This document shows positions 1 through 6,811 of a stretch of 20,186 bases of DNA, one piece after another (position 1 is the first letter of the stretch; every line of letters starts with the position of its first letter). The translations under genes and the position numbers were made by a program. This DNA comes from Lachnospiraceae bacterium UBA7027 (lineage in GTDB: Bacteria > Bacillota > Clostridia > Lachnospirales > Lachnospiraceae): positions 1 to 20,186 of the forward strand of contig DLBG01000009.1 in the NCBI GenBank assembly GCA_002494135.1. The letters are read 5' to 3'. The notes under the pieces are model-generated. The model saw only the letters and a list, made by a program, of their open reading frames with translations, was not told the DNA's origin and did no database searches.

Positions 1-1
1 G

Positions 2-1054
2 AATTCCGGCTGCATCTGCTGCAGTCTGGTAGGTGATTTCGGAACGTCTTTAAAAGAAGTGATTGCGACCTATCATCCCGAGAGAATTTTGATCGAGCCC
101 TCCGGTGTCGGCAAACTTTCCGACGTCATCAAAGCGGTTGCGGATATTGAACTTGCAAACGATGAAATGAAGGATGTAAAGTTAAACACCGCAGTTGCCG
201 TTGTGGATGTCAGCAAGGCGAAAATGTACATCAAGAACTTCGGCGAATTCTTCGTAAACCAGGTGGAAAGCGCGGGCACGATTATTCTGTCCCGTACGCA
301 GAATGTAAGCGAAGAAAAGGTTACCGAGGTGGTAAATCTGTTAAAAGAGCATAATCCGAAGGCAACCATCATCACTACTCCCTGGGATCAGATTGACGGC
401 ATGCTGATTTTAAACACCATGGAAGCCGGCAAATCTCTGGAAGAGGAACTCATGGAAGAAGTGAAGGCTCATCGCGAGGAGGACAGACTCCACGAGCACG
501 AGCATCATCACCACCATCATAATCACGATCATGAGGATGAGGATGAGGATGAGGAGCATGAACATCATCATCACCATGATGACGATGATGACGAGGATGA
601 ACATGAACATCACCACCATGACGACGATGATGACGACGAACATGAACATCACCATCACCACGATGACGATGATGACGACGAACATGAACATCATCACCAT
701 CATCACCACGACGGAGAGGAATGCGACGATCCGGACTGCGAATGCCATCATCACCATGATCATCATCACCATCATGCGGACGAGGTATTTGACAGCATCG
801 GCTTTGAGACTCCGAAGTCCTTTAGCGCAGAGCAGATTGAAGGAATTCTGGATGCACTTTCCGATGAAGAAAAGTACGGAATTGTTCTTCGTTCCAAGGG
901 TATGGTTCCCGCAAAGGACGGCGGATTCATTTATTTCGACTATGTTCCCGAAGAGAAGAATGTCAGAAGCGGCGCACCGGACGTGACCGGTAAAATCGTT
1001 GTAATCGGTTCGAAGATCAAAGAAGCGGCGCTTAGGGAACTTTTCGGAATTTAA
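2..1054 (+). CDS. CobW/COG0523-family metal GTPase with His/Asp-rich repeat (5' end missing)
   Basis: G3E P-loop GTPase of the COG0523 family, whose members act as cytosolic metal (often zinc) chaperones or insertases. The reading frame is open from base 2, so the N-terminus with Walker A lies outside the window. Visible, counting from the first codon: the family's GCxCC metal site as GCICC (residues 3-7, bases 8-22), the Walker B-like EPSG (32-35), and SRTQ (97-100) where NKxD is usual. Next come a very long His/Asp/Glu stretch (about 164-260) that includes a small Cys cluster (CDDPDCEC), and then a CobW C-terminal domain (about 261-350). A GTG at 59 could be read as a start, but that would discard the conserved GCxCC motif, so the gene is truncated rather than short. 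A second P-loop GTPase gene follows after 30 bases. Metal identity is not determined by the sequence; zinc is the family default. Confidence 0.92.
   Translation, partial: NSGCICCSLVGDFGTSLKEVIATYHPERILIEPSGVGKLSDVIKAVADIELANDEMKDVKLNTAVAVVDVSKAKMYIKNFGEFFVNQVESAGTIILSRTQNVSEEKVTEVVNLLKEHNPKATIITTPWDQIDGMLILNTMEAGKSLEEELMEEVKAHREEDRLHEHEHHHHHHNHDHEDEDEDEEHEHHHHHDDDDDEDEHEHHHHDDDDDDEHEHHHHHDDDDDDEHEHHHHHHHDGEECDDPDCECHHHHDHHHHHADEVFDSIGFETPKSFSAEQIEGILDALSDEEKYGIVLRSKGMVPAKDGGFIYFDYVPEEKNVRSGAPDVTGKIVVIGSKIKEAALRELFGI
554..720 (+). repeat. In-frame His/Asp codon repeat inside the COG0523 gene
   Basis: Four units begin with GAA/GAG-CAT-GAA-CAT at bases 554, 599, 638 and 680. The distances are 45, 39 and 42 bases, always whole codons (15, 13 and 14). 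Each unit encodes EHEH, then 3-6 more His, then (in the first three units) 5-6 Asp. This is the pattern expected from slippage or unequal recombination among CAY and GAY codons with the frame kept by selection. Such His/Asp runs are typical metal-buffering insertions between the GTPase and C-terminal domains of COG0523 proteins. Confidence 0.9.
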
Positions 1055-1084
1055 AGCATTCATTCGGTATGTAAGGAGAAAGAC

Positions 1085-2014
1085 ATGAAGCCTGTATTTG
1101 TCATCAATGGCTTTTTGGAAAGCGGGAAAACGGAATTCATTAAATTCACCATGCAGCAGGAGTATTTCCAGACCAAGGGAAAAACTTTGATTCTTCTCTG
1201 TGAGGAGGGCGAGGTTGAGTATGAGCCGGAACTTCTTGCAAAGCACAACACCGTGGTGGAAGTCATTGAAAAGAAAGAAGATTTTATCGGTTCGAAACTG
1301 ATCGAACTTGAGAAAAAGCATAAACCCGAGCGTATCATCGTGGAATACAACGGAATGTGGCCGATGGCGAATTTAAAACTGCCCTGGCACTGGAAGCTGT
1401 CACAGCAGATTACCATCATCAATGCCGCCACCTGGCCGATGTATTACACCAATATGCGTTCCATGATCGGCGATATGGTCCGCAAGTCGGAACTGATTAT
1501 GTTCAACCGCTGCGACGGCATTAAGGAGCTTGCTTCCTACAAGCGCAACATGCGTGCCTTAAACCGCGATGCGGAGATTATTTTCGAAGACAGCAACGGT
1601 GAAGTAACCGCCACTATGGAGGAGGAGCTTCCCTTCGATGTTTCCAAAGATACCATCGAGCTTACCGATTCCACTTACGGCATCTGGTTCTTTGATATGC
1701 TTGACACCCCGGACCGTTATGAGGGTAAAATCGTAAAATACTTAGCACACGTTGCCAAGCCGCAGGGCTTCCATCCCGGCTGTTTTGTTCCCGGGCGTCA
1801 TGCCATGACCTGCTGCGCGGAGGATATTGCATTCCTCGGATTTATTGCCAAGTACGGCAAGGCACAGGAGATTGAAGACGGTAAGTGGTACAATGTGACC
1901 GCTACGGTCAAACATGAATTCTGGGCAGATTATAAGGGCGTCGGACCGGTTTTATACATTTCCGAAATCACCCCCGCGACTGCTCCGAAGGAAGAAGTCA
2001 TAAATCTTGTTTAA
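1085..2014 (+). CDS. P-loop GTPase (CobW-like) with TIGR03943/DUF1980-like C-terminal domain
   Basis: 309 residues. The N-terminal half is a G3E-type P-loop NTPase: Walker A GFLESGKT (9-16), a Walker B-like VEYNG (86-90) where COG0523 has EPSG, and FNRCD (140-144) as an NKxD-like base-recognition motif. It lacks the CxCC motif of its upstream neighbour. The C-terminal part (about 235-300) holds RHAMTCCAED (238-247), then an aromatic WYNVTATVKHEF and a VLYISEI strand. This resembles the conserved CC-containing end of TIGR03943/DUF1980 proteins, which normally pair with a DUF318/YraQ-type permease. That resemblance is from memory of the family. AAGGAG precedes the ATG at a good distance. It probably works with the upstream GTPase in metal handling; a permease gene would be expected upstream of the window. 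Confidence is high for the GTPase fold, moderate for the C-terminal call. Confidence 0.8.
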   Translation: MKPVFVINGFLESGKTEFIKFTMQQEYFQTKGKTLILLCEEGEVEYEPELLAKHNTVVEVIEKKEDFIGSKLIELEKKHKPERIIVEYNGMWPMANLKLPWHWKLSQQITIINAATWPMYYTNMRSMIGDMVRKSELIMFNRCDGIKELASYKRNMRALNRDAEIIFEDSNGEVTATMEEELPFDVSKDTIELTDSTYGIWFFDMLDTPDRYEGKIVKYLAHVAKPQGFHPGCFVPGRHAMTCCAEDIAFLGFIAKYGKAQEIEDGKWYNVTATVKHEFWADYKGVGPVLYISEITPATAPKEEVINLV

Positions 2015-2054
2015 AGATCAGTCCATGCAAAGAATGTGAAAGGAGAATTGCACT

Positions 2055-2969
2055 ATGCGACACTTAATGAGCCCTCTGGATTTCTCGGTGGAAGAGCTCG
2101 ACAGACTTTTTAATCTGGCAAACGATATCGAGAAGAATCCGGAGAAATACGCCCATGCCTGCAACGGAAAGAAACTGGCCACCTGCTTCTATGAGCCGAG
2201 TACCAGAACAAGGCTTTCCTTCGAAGCGGCCATGCTGAATTTGGGAGGAAGCGTTTTGGGCTTCTCCGATGCCAATTCTTCTTCCGCAGCCAAGGGAGAG
2301 AGCGTTTCCGACACGATTCGAGTTATTTCCTGTTATGCGGACATCTGCGCCATGCGTCATCCCAAGGAAGGCGCACCGATGGTAGCGGCATCCAAATCCC
2401 GCATCCCGGTAATCAACGCGGGTGACGGCGGACATCAGCACCCGACCCAGACACTGACGGATTTACTTACCATCCGTTCCATGAAAGGGCGGCTCGGCAA
2501 TTTTACAATCGGTCTTTGCGGCGATCTGAAATTCGGCCGTACCGTACATTCCTTAATCAACGCCCTGATGCGTTATGAGGGCATTCATTTCGTATTCATT
2601 TCCCCGGAAGAATTAAAAATTCCGGATTATATCACCGATAAACTGAAAGAAAACGGCATCACTTACGAAGAAGTGATCAGTCTGGAATCGGTTATGCCGA
2701 AACTTGATCTTCTCTACATGACCAGAGTGCAGAGAGAACGTTTCTTCAACGAAGAGGATTACGTCCGTCTGAAAGATTTCTACATTCTGACCGCAGAGAA
2801 GATGGAAAAGGCGAAACCCGACATGCTGGTGCTTCATCCGCTGCCCCGCGTGAACGAAATCTCCGTGGAAGTGGACGATGACCCGAGAGCCGCGTATTTT
2901 AAGCAGGCGCAGTACGGCGTATACGTAAGAATGGCGCTGATTCTGACTCTGCTTGGTATCAATGTGTAA
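2055..2969 (+). CDS. pyrB: Aspartate carbamoyltransferase catalytic chain
   Basis: Joins carbamoyl phosphate and L-aspartate to give N-carbamoyl-aspartate, the committed step of de novo pyrimidine synthesis, in the cytosol. 304 residues, the usual catalytic-chain length. Visible motifs: the carbamoyl phosphate loop FYEPSTRTR (S49-T50-R51-T52-R53), HPTQTLTDLLT in the middle, GDLKFGRTVHSL at the start of the aspartate domain, DLLYMTRVQRERF, and LHPLPRVNEI near the C-terminus. The ATG is preceded by AAAGGAG. The regulatory chain gene follows 15 bases downstream, so the product is expected to form the class B (c6r6) holoenzyme with PyrI rather than a lone trimer. The 40-base gap upstream has no room for a PyrR attenuator, so transcription probably comes from the GTPase genes. 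Confidence 0.98.
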   Translation: MRHLMSPLDFSVEELDRLFNLANDIEKNPEKYAHACNGKKLATCFYEPSTRTRLSFEAAMLNLGGSVLGFSDANSSSAAKGESVSDTIRVISCYADICAMRHPKEGAPMVAASKSRIPVINAGDGGHQHPTQTLTDLLTIRSMKGRLGNFTIGLCGDLKFGRTVHSLINALMRYEGIHFVFISPEELKIPDYITDKLKENGITYEEVISLESVMPKLDLLYMTRVQRERFFNEEDYVRLKDFYILTAEKMEKAKPDMLVLHPLPRVNEISVEVDDDPRAAYFKQAQYGVYVRMALILTLLGINV

Positions 2970-2984
2970 GGAAAGGAGTACGTC

Positions 2985-3431
2985 ATGTTAAACGTTGGTA
3001 AAATCGAAGAAGGCTTTGTACTCGATCATATTGAAGCCGGTAAGAGCTTAACCCTTTACTATAATCTGGGACTTGATAAAAAGGACTGCACCGTTGCCAT
3101 GATTATGAACGCCAAGAGCGGTAAAATGGGCAAGAAGGACATTCTGAAGGTGGAATGCAGCATTGAGGATCTGAACATGGATATCCTTGCCGTAGTCGAT
3201 CACAATATCACCGTAAACGTGGTAAAAGACGGCGAAATCGTGGAGAAGAAGGAACTCGTTCTTCCCAGGGAAATCAAAGGCGTTTTCAAATGCAAAAATC
3301 CCAGATGCATTACCTCCATCGAGCAGGGGCTGCCTCACATCTTTGTTCTTGCGGATGAAAAGAAAGAAGTTTATCGCTGCAAATACTGTGAAGAGAAGTA
3401 TTCCCAGAGAGTGAAAACAGTAGTTCAATAG
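2985..3431 (+). CDS. pyrI: Aspartate carbamoyltransferase regulatory chain
   Basis: Binds nucleotide effectors (ATP/CTP type) and couples PyrB trimers into the allosteric holoenzyme. 148 residues, normal for PyrI. The C-terminal zinc domain is intact: C103-x4-C108 (CKNPRC) and C132-x2-C135 (CKYC), the four ligands needed for contact with the catalytic chain. The N-terminal allosteric domain starts MLNVGKIEEGFVLDHIEAGK, which keeps the I-x-x-G-x-V-x-D-H-I pattern. A strong AAAGGAG lies six bases before the ATG. It is in an operon with pyrB (15-base gap). The next gene begins 43 bases after the stop and may have its own promoter. Confidence 0.97.
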   Translation: MLNVGKIEEGFVLDHIEAGKSLTLYYNLGLDKKDCTVAMIMNAKSGKMGKKDILKVECSIEDLNMDILAVVDHNITVNVVKDGEIVEKKELVLPREIKGVFKCKNPRCITSIEQGLPHIFVLADEKKEVYRCKYCEEKYSQRVKTVVQ

Positions 3432-3443
3432 CAGAAGCATTTG

Positions 3444-3452
3444 TGTTACAAT
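3444..3452 (+). promoter_or_regulatory. Candidate extended -10 promoter for the PH-domain gene
   Basis: TG at 3444-3445, one base, then TACAAT at 3447-3452 (5 of 6 to TATAAT): an extended -10 element just after the pyrI stop. The -35 region is poor (TTCAAT at 3424-3429), which extended -10 promoters tolerate. A start near 3459 would give a short leader containing the GGAGGG at 3462-3467, which favours the ATG at 3475 as translation start. Inferred by eye only. Confidence 0.35.
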
Positions 3453-3474
3453 GGAAACAGCGGAGGGAACACTT

Positions 3475-4005
3475 ATGGCGGAAGACAATCAGAACCTTTT
3501 GACGAACGGAAACGAAGAAACAAAGGAAGAGAGCGTAAGCCTCAATGCAACCAACTTAAATCTCGACGAGCATTACAGCAATATCGGTGAGAACAGAGAG
3601 AAGATAATCGAGTCACTGGTCGATGATGTGGACGGAGAAATCGTTGAGAAAAAGCGCTGGGTGCTTTTCGGTCTTCCCTGGACCTTCACCACGTATTCCA
3701 TTAACAAGGACGTGCTTACCATCGATACGGGTCTTCTCAACAAGCAGGAGAACGACTGCTATATGTATAAAATCGTCGACGTAAAGCTTACTTCCACGAT
3801 TTTTCAGAGAATGTCAGCCCTGGGGGATGTAATCTGTTATACGGGCGATACCACCAACCCGGAAATTGTGCTTAAGAACATCAAGAATGCCAAGGATGTA
3901 AAGAATTACATCCTGAAGAATTCCGAGGTGGCAAGACTGAAGAGAAGAACCCTGAATATGCTGAATATCGGCGCAGCGGATATGACAGACGCAGATATGA
4001 CTTAA
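3475..4005 (+). CDS. Bacterial PH-domain protein (bPH_2/DUF304-like)
   Basis: 176 residues from the ATG at 3475. I prefer this start because GGAGGG (3462-3467) sits at proper distance, whereas an in-frame ATG at 3451 has no ribosome binding site and overlaps a -10-like element. The N-terminal 40 or so residues are polar, rich in Asn/Glu and probably disordered. The core (about 55-150) matches the small pleckstrin-like family common in Clostridia: KKRWVLFGLPWTFTTYSI, then DVLTIDTGLLNKQENDCYMYKIVDVKLTSTIFQRM, then TNPEIVLKNIKNAKDVKNYI, with the characteristic strand order and YKIVDV turn. No signal peptide or membrane segment is visible. The C-terminus has RLKRRTLNML. Specific function is unknown; such domains are usually ligand- or oligomer-binding modules. 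A terminator follows eight bases after the stop. Confidence 0.75.
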   Translation: MAEDNQNLLTNGNEETKEESVSLNATNLNLDEHYSNIGENREKIIESLVDDVDGEIVEKKRWVLFGLPWTFTTYSINKDVLTIDTGLLNKQENDCYMYKIVDVKLTSTIFQRMSALGDVICYTGDTTNPEIVLKNIKNAKDVKNYILKNSEVARLKRRTLNMLNIGAADMTDADMT

Positions 4006-4012
4006 GAAAGAG

Positions 4013-4038
4013 GGGGGCCGCGAAAGGCCCCCTGTTTT
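4013..4038 (+). terminator. Intrinsic terminator-like hairpin between PH gene and folC
   Basis: Seven perfect G-C pairs: GGGGGCC (4013-4019) with GGCCCCC (4026-4032), a six-base GCGAAA loop, followed by TGTTTT. Its 3' edge lies only nine bases before the folC ATG, so it may also affect folC expression. Confidence 0.8.
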
Positions 4039-4046
4039 AGTGATGT

Positions 4047-5402
4047 ATGAAATTTGAAGAAGCATTGGAACAATTGGAAGTCCGTACCGGCGCTCTCGGC
4101 AGCAGGCTCGGACTTGACTGCATGAGGGAACTGGTAAAAAGACTCGGCAATCCGCAGGATGAGCTGAAGGTGATTCACGTGGCCGGAACCAACGGAAAAG
4201 GCAGCGTTTGCTCGTTTCTTGCTGGCGCCCTGCAGGCGAACGGATATCGCGTCGGAAGGTATATTTCCCCCTCGGTCGTGGACTACCGGGAAAAGATTCA
4301 GGTAAACGGCACGTTTATCCCGAAAACAAAGGTCGCGGAGTATCTGGAAAAGCTTTTTTCCGTTGCGGATGCGATGGTGGAGGACGGCTTTGAACATCCC
4401 ACGGCATTTGAACTCGAAACGGCCATGGCGTTTTGTTATCTGCGGGATAAAAACTGTGATTATGCAATCATTGAAGTCGGCATGGGCGGAGCGGAAGATG
4501 CCACGAACGTGATAGCAAGGCCGCTTCTTTGCATACTTACGTCCGTCAGTCTCGATCATGTGGGAATGATCGGAAACAATCTGGAAGAAATCGCTGCCAC
4601 TAAAGCAGGAATTATCAAAGACGGAGCATATGTTGTCTGTGCACCGCAGAAGGAAAGCGTGTGTGCGGTCATTGAGGCGGAATGTAAAAAGCACCGTAAT
4701 GTTAAGCCCGTTTTTGTAAAAAAAGAAGATATCACCGTCAGCGTAAAATCCGAAACCGCGCGCCTTCCTTACCGCGGAATTACCGTATTTTCCTACAAAA
4801 ATTATAAAAAAACCGAGCTTGCCATGCTCGGGGAATACCAGCCGGAGAATGCGGCCGTGGCTCTTGAGGCAGCAGAAACATTAAAACAGCTCGGAGTCAC
4901 ACTCAAAGAGGAGAAAATCCGCAAGGGATTAAAGGAAACAAAATGGCCCGCCCGCTTTGAAATTCTGGGCAGAAAACCACTTGTCATCGCGGACGGGGCA
5001 CACAATCCGGACGCGGTTATGAGACTGATGAAAACCATGGACAATTATTTTACAAATTGCCCAATTATTTATATAATGGGAGTGTTAAAAGATAAGGCGG
5101 TTGACGAGATTGTGGGCTTATCCGTAAAGAAAGCGGATGCCGTGATTACGGTTACCCCGCCGAACAATAAACGAGGCTTGCCGGCATTTGAACTGGCGCA
5201 GATTGTGCGTGGCATCAATCCGAACGTTTCCGCCGCGGATTCCGTGGAGGAGGCGCTCGAGGAAGCCGTAATGATGGCGGGAGAGCAGGGAGTCATCCTT
5301 GCATTCGGATCTTTGTCCTATCAGGGCAGATTACGAAGCGCATACGAACTGATTGCAAAACAATCCGCAAAGCACCCGGGCGGTGCCGCATGGGAGGTAT
5401 AA
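4047..5402 (+). CDS. folC: Bifunctional dihydrofolate/folylpolyglutamate synthase
   Basis: ATP-dependent Mur-ligase-family enzyme that adds glutamate to dihydropteroate and lengthens the folate glutamate tail. 451 residues. Visible: P-loop GTNGKGS (47-53); ISPSVVDYREKIQVNG; the EVGMGGAEDATNV signature; SLDHVGMIGNNLEEIAATKAG with the metal-binding His; GEYQPENAA; WPARFEIL; and ADGAHNPDAV followed by a GVLKDK segment in the C-terminal domain. It ends FGSLSYQGRLRSAYEL. The ATG at 4047 is the first start after an in-frame stop at 4041 and gives the family N-terminus (MKFEEALEQLE). No Shine-Dalgarno is visible: the upstream bases are the hairpin at 4013-4038. It is the first gene of the folate cluster and its end overlaps the region before folE. 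Confidence 0.96.
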   Translation: MKFEEALEQLEVRTGALGSRLGLDCMRELVKRLGNPQDELKVIHVAGTNGKGSVCSFLAGALQANGYRVGRYISPSVVDYREKIQVNGTFIPKTKVAEYLEKLFSVADAMVEDGFEHPTAFELETAMAFCYLRDKNCDYAIIEVGMGGAEDATNVIARPLLCILTSVSLDHVGMIGNNLEEIAATKAGIIKDGAYVVCAPQKESVCAVIEAECKKHRNVKPVFVKKEDITVSVKSETARLPYRGITVFSYKNYKKTELAMLGEYQPENAAVALEAAETLKQLGVTLKEEKIRKGLKETKWPARFEILGRKPLVIADGAHNPDAVMRLMKTMDNYFTNCPIIYIMGVLKDKAVDEIVGLSVKKADAVITVTPPNNKRGLPAFELAQIVRGINPNVSAADSVEEALEEAVMMAGEQGVILAFGSLSYQGRLRSAYELIAKQSAKHPGGAAWEV

Positions 5403-5407
5403 AAGTC

Positions 5408-5995
5408 GTGGTAGACGAATCGAAAGTAAAAGAGGCGGTGAAACTTCTCCTCGAAGGCATCGGAGAAGATCCCGAAAGAGAAGGGTTAAAGGACACCCCG
5501 GACCGTATTGCCAGAATGTACACGGAACTGATGGCAGGATATGACGATAAACCGTCCAATCACTTAAGCCGTACGTTCCGGGCCGAAAACAACGAGATGG
5601 TGCTTGAAAAGGACATTGTCTTTTATTCCATGTGCGAACATCACATGATGCCCTTCTTCGGAAAGGCACATATTGCATATATTCCGAACGGCAAAGTCGT
5701 CGGTCTGTCCAAACTTGCCAGATGCGTGGAGACCTATGCGAGACGGTTACAGATTCAGGAAAAAATGACCGCGCAGATTGCGGATGCCATCATGGATGAG
5801 TTACAGCCGCAGGGAGTGATGATTGTAGTGGAGGCCGAGCATCTTTGCATGACGGCGCGCGGCGTTAAGAAACCCGGAAGTAAAACGACAACCGTAGTTA
5901 CAAGAGGAGTCTTTGCCGACAACGAAAAACTCCAGACGCTGTTCTTTCGGCTTTTAAACGAACGAATTGAGGGACTGCCCGATGAGAATCGGTAA
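5408..5995 (+). CDS. folE: GTP cyclohydrolase I (type IA)
   Basis: Zinc enzyme converting GTP to 7,8-dihydroneopterin triphosphate, the first step of folate synthesis. Zinc ligands are visible as C76-E-H78-H79 and C147 (LCMTARG); the 71-residue spacing between the cysteines equals that of the E. coli enzyme (C110/C181). Other motifs: GEDPEREGLKDTPDRIARMY, FFGKAHIAYIP, GLSKLARCVE and KKPGSKTTT. Start choice: GTG at 5408 is preceded by GGGAGG (5392-5397) and yields the family-like MVDESKVKEAV (195 residues). The alternative ATG at 5390 adds six residues, overlaps folC by 13 bases and has only a weak ribosome binding site. The end overlaps folP by 14 bases, which suggests translational coupling. 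Confidence 0.96.
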   Translation: MVDESKVKEAVKLLLEGIGEDPEREGLKDTPDRIARMYTELMAGYDDKPSNHLSRTFRAENNEMVLEKDIVFYSMCEHHMMPFFGKAHIAYIPNGKVVGLSKLARCVETYARRLQIQEKMTAQIADAIMDELQPQGVMIVVEAEHLCMTARGVKKPGSKTTTVVTRGVFADNEKLQTLFFRLLNERIEGLPDENR

Positions 5996-6788
5996 AATCG
6001 ATTTTGATTTTAAGAATAAAACCTACGTCATGGGAATCCTGAATGTTACGCCGGATTCCTTTTCCGACGGCGGGAAATACAATACTTTGGACAGCGCTCT
6101 GAAACACACGGAAAGAATGGTTTCGGAAGGCGCCGCCATTATCGATGTCGGCGGGGAGAGTACGAAACCCGGTTATATTCCGGTGTCCTGTGAGGAACAG
6201 ATTGCGAGAGTGGTTCCGGTCATCGAAGGAATCCGTAAGAATTTCGACATTCCCGTTTCCGTAGATACGGCAGATGCGCAGGTGGCAAAAGCCGCGCTGG
6301 AAGCCGGATGCAGTCTGGTAAACGATATCCGGTCCCTTCAGGGAGACGAAAACATGCGCAGCGTGGTTGCGAACGCCGGCGTTCCCTGCGTAATCATGCA
6401 TAACAGAGCGAATATGGATTATACCGATTTTATGTCGGACGTAAAGACGGATCTGGAGAAGTACTGCAGGGATGCCGTCGAGGCGGGCGTCGACAGGGAA
6501 AAGATTATTATCGATCCCGGTGTAGGATTCGCGAAGACTTACGAGCAGAATCTTGCAATCATCAACCGTCTGGAAGAGTTCCAAAGCATGGGATATCCCG
6601 TACTTCTCGGGACGTCCAGAAAGTCGGTAATCGGATTGACACTGGATCTGCCGATTTACGAAAGAGTGGAAGGCACAATCGCAACGACCGTTATGGCGGT
6701 CATGAAGGGTGCCGCCATCGTGCGCGTGCACGATGTAAAAGAGAATGTCAGAGCCATTCGTATGACGGAGGCGATTCTGCAAAAATAA
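5982..6788 (+). CDS. folP: Dihydropteroate synthase
   Basis: Condenses 6-hydroxymethyl-dihydropterin pyrophosphate with p-aminobenzoate to form dihydropteroate; the sulfonamide target. 268 residues from the ATG at 5982, chosen because GAGGG (5969-5973) lies eight bases upstream; the TTG at 5967 would be an unlikely start. The TIM-barrel motifs are all present: MGILNVTPDSFSDGG (17-31, Asn21 for Mg), DVGGESTKPG (55-64), VSVDTADAQVAKAALEAG, NDI, IIDPGVGFAKT, LLGTSRKS and EGTIATTVMAVMKGAAIVRVHDV. It starts inside the last 14 bases of folE. The folB-folK gene begins 23 bases after its stop. Confidence 0.97.
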   Translation: MRIGKIDFDFKNKTYVMGILNVTPDSFSDGGKYNTLDSALKHTERMVSEGAAIIDVGGESTKPGYIPVSCEEQIARVVPVIEGIRKNFDIPVSVDTADAQVAKAALEAGCSLVNDIRSLQGDENMRSVVANAGVPCVIMHNRANMDYTDFMSDVKTDLEKYCRDAVEAGVDREKIIIDPGVGFAKTYEQNLAIINRLEEFQSMGYPVLLGTSRKSVIGLTLDLPIYERVEGTIATTVMAVMKGAAIVRVHDVKENVRAIRMTEAILQK

Positions 6789-6811
6789 TAATGCATGGGG
6801 GTGCGAATACG

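Noticed and set aside
531..986. A 151-residue plus-strand frame rich in Met/Thr/Arg
   Set aside because: It is a shifted reading of the same His/Asp repeat; the true frame carries the family motifs on both sides.
410..1321. A 303-residue minus-strand reading frame with Met/Val/Ile-rich hydrophobic runs resembling a membrane protein
   Set aside because: It is the complement of the CAY/GAY repeat in the COG0523 gene, which in that frame reads as Met, Val and Ile codons. It has no ribosome binding site and crosses into the next gene antisense.
2015..2054. PyrR-type attenuator before pyrB
   Set aside because: The gap is only 40 bases and holds a ribosome binding site but no alternative hairpins or T-tract.
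3950..4046. Folate (THF) riboswitch upstream of folC
   Set aside because: Most of the space is coding sequence of the PH-domain gene plus a simple terminator hairpin; there is no room for a riboswitch aptamer.
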